8,623 bases of DNA from Spirochaetaceae bacterium. GTDB taxonomy: Bacteria > Spirochaetota > Spirochaetia > Spirochaetales_E > Spirochaetaceae_B. A program made the translations under genes and the position numbers. The stretch spans positions 1 through 8,623 of the forward strand of contig QKJO01000195.1 in assembly GCA_003249275.1 (NCBI GenBank), in the 5' to 3' direction. Under the pieces are notes generated by a model that was not told where the DNA came from, did no database searches, and was given only the letters and a program-made list of their open reading frames with translations. Positions 1 to 4,702 of the stretch are shown here, piece by piece. Within the stretch, counting starts at the first letter, position 1; each line of letters opens with the position of its first letter.

Positions 1-78
1 TTTCAGCACTTTTTTATCTTCAAGAGACAGGCCATCATATAATTTTACAAATTTTTCAGTTTTTTTAGCTCTTGCCAT
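1..78 (-). CDS. N-terminus of an unrecognised protein, cut by the window edge
   Basis: Only the first 26 codons are present. They read MARAKKTEKFVKLYDGLSLE and continue EDKKVLK-like: lysine-rich, with no signal peptide or membrane segment. The start at 78 is chosen because AAGGAG (92 to 87) lies 8 nt upstream. An ATG five bases earlier (83 to 81) sits only 3 nt from that site and its frame closes after 12 codons. A promoter with a 17-bp spacer lies just upstream (114-142). The head is basic and then helical, as in small cytoplasmic or nucleic-acid-associated proteins, but that is a guess and I do not recognise the family. That it is a gene is fairly secure; its function is unknown. Confidence 0.6.
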   Translation of the reverse strand, partial: MARAKKTEKFVKLYDGLSLEDKKVLK

Positions 79-113
79 ACCATGATCTCCTTGCAGCAAT
101 ATCTATAAATAAT

Positions 114-142
114 ATTACAACTCAAAATCAGGATAAATTCAA
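114..142 (-). promoter_or_regulatory. Sigma70-type promoter of the left-edge gene
   Basis: On the minus strand, TTGAAT (142 to 137) and TGTAAT (119 to 114) are separated by exactly 17 bp in AT-rich DNA. The predicted transcription start is near 107. This gives a leader of about 28 nt that contains the AAGGAG ribosome site. It is a consensus match by eye. Confidence 0.5.
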
Positions 143-207
143 GAAATTTTTCTTTAAAAAAATCGGAGTTTTATCAATATAAGAGTTATTGCATTTTCTG
201 CCTTTTT

Positions 208-242
208 TTAAACCCCTCAGAATTGAACAGCAGAGGGCTTTT
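208..242. terminator. Weak hairpin after the chemoreceptor gene, possible terminator
   Basis: CCCTC (213-217) can pair with GAGGG (233-237) across a loop of about 15 nt, just past the chemoreceptor stop codon (243-245). Read on the minus strand the stem is followed by only GTTT and then A's. Read on the plus strand it is followed by CTTTTTC. The stem is short, so it may be an inefficient or bidirectional terminator, or chance. No better terminator for the chemoreceptor is visible between 79 and 242. Confidence 0.3.
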
Positions 243-2222
243 TCAGGCGGAGATTTCTTTCCCTGCAAAGAATTCAGAATATTGCTTATCCGCTTTATTG
301 ATATGCTGAATGACCCATTCCTGCAGAAAATCCAGAACCTCAATACTCAGAACACTTTCGCTGTTTTCAAAGCTTTTGTAGAGTTCTTTAGCCTTGGACA
401 CAAGTGTTTCATGCTGTTCAATATGTTCCTTTTTATGGGGATAATTGAACTTGTGAAAGTTCTTCTCTTCCGTACCGAAGTGGTACACGGTATAGTCGAT
501 CAGTTTTTTGAGGGTCTCTCCCAGAATGTTGTTCCCGGCTCCCTCCTGCATCCTGTTATACAGATCCGTAATCAGCTGAAGCAGTTTCTTGTGCTGGTTG
601 TCGAACTCTTTCACTTTGACGCTCAGAGAACTGTTCCAGCTCACAAAATCGGAGTATCCCAGGGTCATAAGTATCTGAACAATTTCTGCAGAAATATCGG
701 TAAGAAGTGCAAACTGCTTTTCCGCTTCCATCAGATTTCCGCTTTTTTTCAGTTTGACGATTTCACCTATCACCTGATGCAGCCTGCTGTGGCGGGAGTT
801 GAGGGCATCGTAATTTTTGCTGTTTTTTATGTACTCTTTACCCTCTGTGTGAATCCAATGGCCCAGGCGGCAGCTGTTCTCATCAAGTATATTGCTTTCT
901 GATTCGGAGACACTGCCGTCAAGCACGGACCGGGCCATTCCCATCCATCCCACATGGGCCACCATAAGATTGGATATGATCAGTTTGTTCTCCGAGACAT
1001 TCAGATCTTTGACAAACTCGGTACGGGACTGAATGATTTCCAGAAAAGAATCGGAAGAATTGAGATAGGACTCGGACACTTTCGTAAGATTATAGTTGGA
1101 GATCCTGGACTCATCGGTGAGGTGCTGCATGGCGTCCCTGAGATTGGATGCGATCTGTTTGGAATCCTGCAGGACCTTGTTGATATCGGAACTTCCGAAT
1201 TCAATTTCATGAATACTGGCCGTGGATTCGGCGGAAATCTCCTGCAGTTCCCGGGTGCTGTGGGAGAGCTGTTCGGAGCTGGCCAGCAGGGAGTCGGTTT
1301 TATCATGAATCTCGGAGAAGGCTTCGGCTACGGCACCCGCTCCCTTTTCAATTTCATCAAACGACTCGCCGCTCTCGCGGCTGATGGTTCCGGCTCTGTT
1401 GATCTGTTCCACCAGGGTATTCAGTGTTCCGGATATGGTCAGGGCGTTCTGGGCCGTGGACTCGGCCAGGCTTCTGATCTCCTCCGCAACGACGGCAAAA
1501 CCCTTTCCCGCTTCTCCCGCATGAGCGGCCTCAATGGCCGCATTCATGGAGAGCAGGTTGGTCTGGGAAGCGATATCGTTGATGACGGTGATCAGGGAAA
1601 GGACATCGTCCACCTGCTTCTGAATATTCCTGATCACGTCACTGTTCTCATGGACCTTTTCACTCCCCTCGGACGTGACTTTGATGAGATGATTGACACT
1701 CTCCAGCCTGCCCGAGGCGATGCTTGAGACATCCTGAATGGAGCTGTTGATGAATCCGATCGCCCTGGCCGTTTCGACTATGGACTGATTCTGACGGTCA
1801 TTCAGCTTTCTGAAACTGGCCAGTGAGGCATTGATTTCCTCAACAGCCGCCGACCCCTCGGTAACGCTGTCGAAAAGGCTGTTGCTGCTCTGCCTGTTGG
1901 CCTCCGTATGGGTGCTGATCTGTGAGGCGCTGATAACGGCTTTTTCAATATTTTTGGAGAGCCGCATACCCGCTTTCTCATTCCTCTGAATGCTTCCCGA
2001 CTGCCGGTCCATCATCCTGGAAATGGACGAAAAATCTTTGACCAGGGCATCCCGGAGTTCGATGAAGGAGAGAGAGGTCCGGACCGAGCCCGTTTCTCCT
2101 CCGGTTTTCAGGGTATCGATAATCCCGATGATTTTCTGAATATCCCTGTCCCGTCTGATGATAAAAGAGGCAAGCAGAACTATGGACAGAACAAGCAGTA
2201 ATGAGAGGATGATAATCAGCAT
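243..2222 (-). CDS. Methyl-accepting chemotaxis protein with CZB and hemerythrin domains
   Basis: Chemoreceptor of 659 aa that should signal through CheW/CheA to the flagellar motor. Residues 2-22 form one very hydrophobic helix followed by RRDR, an N-terminal anchor with essentially no periplasmic part. A long coiled coil carries the MCP hairpin tip at about 215-260, containing [19 protein letters not shown] and [14 protein letters not shown] zinc domain follows (about 415-520) with the 3His-1Cys set H423, C451 (in CRLGHW), H478 and H482. The C-terminus (about 525-650) is a bacterial hemerythrin with H544, H581, E585, H600, H604, H640 and D645, the complete di-iron ligand set of that family. 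Hemerythrin binds O2; CZB domains bind zinc and, in studied cases, respond to zinc or hypochlorous acid. Input is therefore probably oxygen, redox or zinc sensed inside the cell. The start at 2222 is preferred over in-frame 2282 because GGGAG lies 6 nt upstream and the promoter's predicted transcription start is near 2279. Confidence 0.93.
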   Translation of the reverse strand: MLIIILSLLLVLSIVLLASFIIRRDRDIQKIIGIIDTLKTGGETGSVRTSLSFIELRDALVKDFSSISRMMDRQSGSIQRNEKAGMRLSKNIEKAVISASQISTHTEANRQSSNSLFDSVTEGSAAVEEINASLASFRKLNDRQNQSIVETARAIGFINSSIQDVSSIASGRLESVNHLIKVTSEGSEKVHENSDVIRNIQKQVDDVLSLITVINDIASQTNLLSMNAAIEAAHAGEAGKGFAVVAEEIRSLAESTAQNALTISGTLNTLVEQINRAGTISRESGESFDEIEKGAGAVAEAFSEIHDKTDSLLASSEQLSHSTRELQEISAESTASIHEIEFGSSDINKVLQDSKQIASNLRDAMQHLTDESRISNYNLTKVSESYLNSSDSFLEIIQSRTEFVKDLNVSENKLIISNLMVAHVGWMGMARSVLDGSVSESESNILDENSCRLGHWIHTEGKEYIKNSKNYDALNSRHSRLHQVIGEIVKLKKSGNLMEAEKQFALLTDISAEIVQILMTLGYSDFVSWNSSLSVKVKEFDNQHKKLLQLITDLYNRMQEGAGNNILGETLKKLIDYTVYHFGTEEKNFHKFNYPHKKEHIEQHETLVSKAKELYKSFENSESVLSIEVLDFLQEWVIQHINKADKQYSEFFAGKEISA

Positions 2223-2227
2223 GGAAA

Positions 2228-2233
2228 TCTCCC
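2228..2233 (-). promoter_or_regulatory. Ribosome binding site that fixes the chemoreceptor start
   Basis: GGGAGA on the minus strand (2233 to 2228) stands 5-6 nt before the ATG at 2222. The longer frame starting at 2282 has only ATTTATACTGTA before it, with no Shine-Dalgarno match, and its ATG precedes the likely transcription start. Confidence 0.7.
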
Positions 2234-2285
2234 GGAATTGTAAAATATTATTAAAAGTATAATACATCTGATGTCTTTTCATTAC

Positions 2286-2314
2286 AGTATAAATTGAGAA
2301 TCTTCCTATATCAA
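2286..2314 (-). promoter_or_regulatory. Sigma70-type promoter of the chemoreceptor gene
   Basis: TTGATA (2314 to 2309) and TATACT (2291 to 2286) lie on the minus strand with a 17-bp spacer, close to consensus in sequence and ideal in spacing. The predicted start is near 2279, giving a leader of about 57 nt to the ATG at 2222. The promoter follows the uraA terminator (2362-2393), so the chemoreceptor is its own transcription unit. Confidence 0.65.
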
Positions 2315-2361
2315 TGTCATCGGAACTCTTCGGATACTGAATTTTCAGCTCCCGGGGACAT

Positions 2362-2393
2362 AAAAAAACCCGGAAACAGAAGTCTCCGGGTTT
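2362..2393 (-). terminator. Intrinsic terminator of uraA
   Basis: A perfect 9-bp stem, AAACCCGGA (2366-2374) with TCCGGGTTT (2385-2393), encloses a 10-nt loop. On the minus strand it is followed by a run of seven T's (2368 to 2362). It lies about 30 bp beyond the uraA stop codon and before the chemoreceptor promoter. On the plus strand there is no T tract, so it acts in one direction. Confidence 0.85.
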
Positions 2394-2424
2394 GTGAACT
2401 GCTAAATGGACCTGGAAGGCCTGA

Positions 2425-3762
2425 TCAGACCTTGTTCTGTTTCTTCAGTTCATCCTGAATCATCTCTTCCGCCGTCTCTTCGGGAATATCATCCAGACTT
2501 CCGGGAAGGATCAGATTGAGTATGATACCGACGACTGCGGCCAGAGCCACGCCGGCCAGTTCGAAGTTCAGTCCGCCGCCGATGGGGAACTTGACCATTC
2601 CGCCGCCGATACCCACGACAAGGATAACTGAGGAGATGGTCAGATGACGTTTCTCGCCGTAGTTGACGCCGCTTTCCACAACCGTTCTGATACCGGCGCT
2701 GGCGATGATACCGAAGAGCATCATGCTGACGCCTCCCATAACGGGTACGGGGATGGTCTGAATCAGGGCTCCGAACTTCTGAATGAAGGAGAGGACAACC
2801 GCCAGAACAGCGGCGCCGCCGATGACCCAGACGCTGTAGACTCTGGTGATGGCCATGACACCGATATTTTCACCATAGGTGGTGTTGGGAGGTCCGCCGA
2901 ACAGAGCGGCTACAGAGGTGGCGATTCCGTCGCCGGCCAGGGTTCTGTGAAGACCGGGATTCTTGTAGAAGTCTCTTCCCACGACCTTGCTGAGAACCAG
3001 GGTATCACCGAGATGCTCGGCAATCGTGGCCAGCGATACGATGAGGAAGGTCAGAATGGGGACCCAGTGGAACCGGGGCAGTACGGGTTTGGCGATGCCG
3101 AACCAGGCGGCACTGCTCACCGCTGTGAAATCGATCAGTTTGTAGGCGGGAAAGAAAATCCCCATGATCAGGGTGAAGAGATATCCGCCGATAAATCCGA
3201 TCAGAATGGGAATGACATTGAAAAATCCCTTGAGCACGATGGAGGAGATGACGGCGATGGCCAGAGTCACCACGGCAATACTCAGATAAACCAGACTGTA
3301 GGTTCCCGTGCCGGCGGTCATGGCCATGTTCATGGCTGTGGGAGCGAGGGTCAGACCGATGACGATGATGACCGAACCGATCACAACGGGGGGCAGGATT
3401 CTGTCGATCCAGCCGATTCCGAAGCGGCTGATAATGAAAGAGACCAGACAGTAGAAGAGTCCCACACAGAAGGCGCCGCCCAGAGCGTAGGCCAGACCGA
3501 AATCAGCAGATGAGCTGATGGCGATCAGGGGGGCGATAAAGGCGAAGGAAGACCCCAGGTAGGCGGGAACCTTGCCCCTGGTGATCAGGATGTAGAGGAG
3601 GGTTCCGATTCCTGATGTAAAAAGAGCCACAGACGGACTCAAGCCGGTGAGGATGGGTACCAGAACGGTCGCACCGAACATGGCGAAAACATGCTGGATA
3701 CTCAGGGGTATCCACTCTTTGAGTACAGGTTTGTCCTGTACATCAATTCTGACTTCTGACAT
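2425..3762 (-). CDS. uraA: Uracil permease, uracil:proton symporter (NCS2 family)
   Basis: Inner-membrane importer of uracil for pyrimidine salvage; 445 aa, near the usual length of about 430. It aligns by eye over its whole length with E. coli UraA. The shared N-terminal stretch is [14 protein letters not shown], and [15 protein letters not shown] follows at residues 64-78. IAEHLGD holds E249 and H250, and [15 protein letters not shown] (293-307) holds E298; these correspond to the uracil- and proton-coupling positions E241 and E290 of Ura[14 protein letters not shown] (339-351) is also conserved. About a dozen hydrophobic segments fit the 14-helix fold, and the tail is charged and cytoplasmic. 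The ATG at 3762 has GGAGG four bases upstream, slightly close. It is a single-gene unit with its own terminator. A terminator-like hairpin 53 bp or more upstream of the start may attenuate it. Xanthine/uric-acid NCS2 carriers are less likely given the match to UraA. Confidence 0.95.
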   Translation of the reverse strand: MSEVRIDVQDKPVLKEWIPLSIQHVFAMFGATVLVPILTGLSPSVALFTSGIGTLLYILITRGKVPAYLGSSFAFIAPLIAISSSADFGLAYALGGAFCVGLFYCLVSFIISRFGIGWIDRILPPVVIGSVIIVIGLTLAPTAMNMAMTAGTGTYSLVYLSIAVVTLAIAVISSIVLKGFFNVIPILIGFIGGYLFTLIMGIFFPAYKLIDFTAVSSAAWFGIAKPVLPRFHWVPILTFLIVSLATIAEHLGDTLVLSKVVGRDFYKNPGLHRTLAGDGIATSVAALFGGPPNTTYGENIGVMAITRVYSVWVIGGAAVLAVVLSFIQKFGALIQTIPVPVMGGVSMMLFGIIASAGIRTVVESGVNYGEKRHLTISSVILVVGIGGGMVKFPIGGGLNFELAGVALAAVVGIILNLILPGSLDDIPEETAEEMIQDELKKQNKV

Positions 3763-3781
3763 AAAGCCTCCGTTTGATTAA

Positions 3782-3787
3782 ATTATA
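3782..3787 (-). promoter_or_regulatory. Likely -10 box of uraA
   Basis: A perfect TATAAT lies on the minus strand (3787 to 3782), placing transcription start near 3775 with a very short leader before GGAGG (3771 to 3767). No recognisable -35 stands 16-18 bp upstream (CTCCCC is there), so an activator may be needed, or uraA may be driven from further upstream through the hairpin at 3815-3844. Confidence 0.45.
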
Positions 3788-3814
3788 TCCTCCACCGTCC
3801 AAACGGGGAGGGCC

Positions 3815-3844
3815 AAAAAAAGCCCTGAATAAAAATTCAGGGCT
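3815..3844 (-). terminator. Strong intrinsic terminator or attenuator upstream of uraA
   Basis: A perfect 10-bp stem, AGCCCTGAAT (3821-3830) with ATTCAGGGCT (3835-3844), has a 4-nt loop. On the minus strand it is followed by seven T's (3821 to 3815). The structure is a textbook terminator in the same direction as uraA, 53 bp before its ATG. No supported gene ends upstream of it on this strand, because thrH is divergent. It must therefore end either an untranslated RNA or the uraA leader. I did not find a clear competing antiterminator or a PyrR-type site. Confidence 0.8.
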
Positions 3845-3912
3845 GAAATCCGGAATCAAAAAAATCAATAGAAATAGAATTCGGGTCAAAACAATATTCT
3901 TTTCTCATCATC
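3815..3912 (-). ncRNA. Possible short RNA or uraA leader transcript
   Basis: If the promoter at 3919-3947 is used, transcription begins near 3912 and would stop at the hairpin 3815-3844, giving an RNA of about 95 nt. It would be rich in A and U before the terminal stem. This could be a small RNA or a regulated leader whose read-through feeds uraA. The call rests only on a promoter-like and a terminator-like element correctly placed; I recognise no RNA family. Confidence 0.3.
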
Positions 3913-3918
3913 GGGTAC

Positions 3919-3947
3919 TTTTTATCACGGAAGTCCTTGCAGGTCAA
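3919..3947 (-). promoter_or_regulatory. Possible extended -10 promoter upstream of uraA
   Basis: TTGACC (3947 to 3942) and TAAAAA (3924 to 3919) lie on the minus strand with a 17-bp spacer. A TG stands one base before the -10 (TGATAAAAA), the extended -10 pattern. The -10 hexamer itself matches consensus in only four positions. Confidence 0.35.
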
Positions 3948-4003
3948 GTAAGGCAACATCCCGGAATTCACAACGCCCGGGCCCGATGAAACCTCAATCC
4001 TAC

Positions 4004-4032
4004 TTGTCCACACCGGGGTGTGTCTGTACAAT
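4004..4032 (+). promoter_or_regulatory. thrH promoter with an internal palindrome (possible operator)
   Basis: TTGTCC (4004-4009) and TACAAT (4027-4032) have a 17-bp spacer, so transcription would start near 4039. Most of the spacer is the inverted repeat CACACC-GG-GGTGTG (4009-4022), perfect in both six-base arms. A palindrome between -35 and -10 is a classic repressor or MerR-type site. Which protein would bind is unknown, and no regulator gene is next to it. Confidence 0.5.
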
Positions 4033-4040
4033 AAACGGCA

Positions 4041-4059
4041 GCCCCGGATGGTCCGGGGC
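4041..4059 (+). promoter_or_regulatory. Stem-loop at the 5' end of the thrH message
   Basis: GCCCCGGA (4041-4048) pairs perfectly with TCCGGGGC (4052-4059) across a 3-nt loop. It begins only about two bases after the predicted transcription start. No T tract follows, so it is not an ordinary terminator. It could protect the 5' end of the mRNA. Its 3' arm can also pair CCGGG (4053-4057) with CCCGG (4066-4070), which touches the ribosome site GGGAGGA (4069-4075). Confidence 0.5.
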
Positions 4060-4084
4060 ACTTTACCCGGGAGGAAATTGAAAA

Positions 4085-4696
4085 ATGAAATTAGTATGTC
4101 TGGATCTGGAAGGAGTTCTGGTACCGGAAATTTGGATCAATGTAGCCCTTAAGACTGGAATCGAGGAACTCAAACTGACGACCAGAGACATACCCGATTA
4201 CGACGTCCTCATGAATAAACGGCTTCTGATTCTCAAAGAACATAACCTGAAGCTGAAGGATATTCAGGATGTCATTTCCACAATGGACCCTCTTCCGGGA
4301 GCCTATGACTTTGCCATGGCCCTCAGGTCCAGGACCCAGCTGATCATCCTTTCCGATACCTTCGACCAGTTTGCAGCCCCTCTGATGAAAAAGCTGGACT
4401 GGCCGACCCTTTTCTGCAATACCCTGATTGTGGACGCTGACGACCGGATTACCGGGTACAGACTCAGGCAGAAGGACGGAAAACGGAAGGCCATCGAAGC
4501 CTTTCACTCCGCCGGTTTCAAAACTCTGGCCGCCGGAGACTCCTACAACGATCTCAGCATGATCAAGACCGCCGACCGGGGTCTCTTTTTCAGATCTCCC
4601 GAATCCATCAGGACCGAAAACCCCGGAATCAAAGCGGTGGAAGAGTATGCGGATCTGCTTTCCGCCGTTGACGACTTCCTCTCGAAGACTCTTTAA
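4085..4696 (+). CDS. thrH: Phosphoserine phosphatase/homoserine phosphotransferase ThrH
   Basis: HAD-superfamily enzyme of 203 aa, the usual ThrH length. Known family members hydrolyse phosphoserine, the last step of serine synthesis, and can transfer its phosphate to homoserine, feeding threonine synthesis. The match to Pseudomonas ThrH is direct. The N-terminal motif is CLDLEGVLVPEIW, with nucleophile D7 and the ThrH-specific E9 in place of the usual second Asp. TTRDIPDYDVLM (32-43) is conserved, ILSDTF (88-93) holds S90, and GYRLRQKDGKR (124-134) carries the motif III lysine region. AAGDSYND (149-156) holds the Mg-binding D152 and D156. The protein is soluble and cytoplasmic. The ATG at 4085 follows GGGAGGA by 9 nt. 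It is transcribed alone, divergent from uraA and convergent with the kinase gene, whose stop codon is only six bases beyond this one. An ordinary SerB is the alternative, but the DLEG motif and flanking sequence favour ThrH. Confidence 0.95.
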   Translation: MKLVCLDLEGVLVPEIWINVALKTGIEELKLTTRDIPDYDVLMNKRLLILKEHNLKLKDIQDVISTMDPLPGAYDFAMALRSRTQLIILSDTFDQFAAPLMKKLDWPTLFCNTLIVDADDRITGYRLRQKDGKRKAIEAFHSAGFKTLAAGDSYNDLSMIKTADRGLFFRSPESIRTENPGIKAVEEYADLLSAVDDFLSKTL

Positions 4697-4702
4697 TCGT
4701 CC

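Larger units (their letters stand above)
3763..4084. other. Divergent uraA-thrH regulatory region without a supported gene
   Basis: This 322-bp gap between divergent starts contains, from uraA outward: the uraA RBS (3767-3771), a -10 box (3782-3787), a minus-strand terminator-like hairpin (3815-3844), a possible minus-strand promoter (3919-3947), a GC-rich palindrome GCCCGGGC (3975-3982), the thrH promoter with an internal palindrome (4004-4032), a leader hairpin (4041-4059) and the thrH RBS (4069-4075). The only open frame of any length is minus-strand 3837-4061, which has no ribosome site. Confidence 0.7.

Noticed and set aside
139..154. AAGAAATTTTTCTT palindrome in the intergenic region
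   Set aside because: AT-only arms in AT-rich DNA, a 2-nt loop and no clear relation to a promoter; best treated as chance.
220..230. AATTGAACAG occurring here and again on the minus strand near 8460-8451
   Set aside because: Only ten bases, and the copy at the left lacks the GTTC arm that makes the right-hand site palindromic; probably coincidence.
189..1727. Two long plus-strand frames (237 and 257 codons) antisense to the chemoreceptor
   Set aside because: They mirror a well-matched MCP gene, with no promoter or ribosome site of their own and no recognisable domains.
2644..3513. 289-codon plus-strand open frame antisense to uraA
   Set aside because: Its translation is dominated by Asp, Gly, Glu and His, the usual shadow of a membrane-protein gene. 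No ribosome site, and the uraA match on the other strand is unambiguous.
3975..3984. GCCCGGGCCC palindromic run between uraA and thrH
   Set aside because: Short, overlapping self-complementary GC words with no spacing relation to either promoter; no function can be supported.
3837..4061. Minus-strand open frame of 74 codons upstream of uraA (or 40 codons from an internal ATG at 3959), ending in the terminator hairpin
   Set aside because: The long form starts at GTG with no ribosome site, and the internal ATG also lacks one. The frame crosses the thrH promoter and leader hairpin. Its end inside the hairpin is suggestive of a leader peptide but not enough to call a gene.
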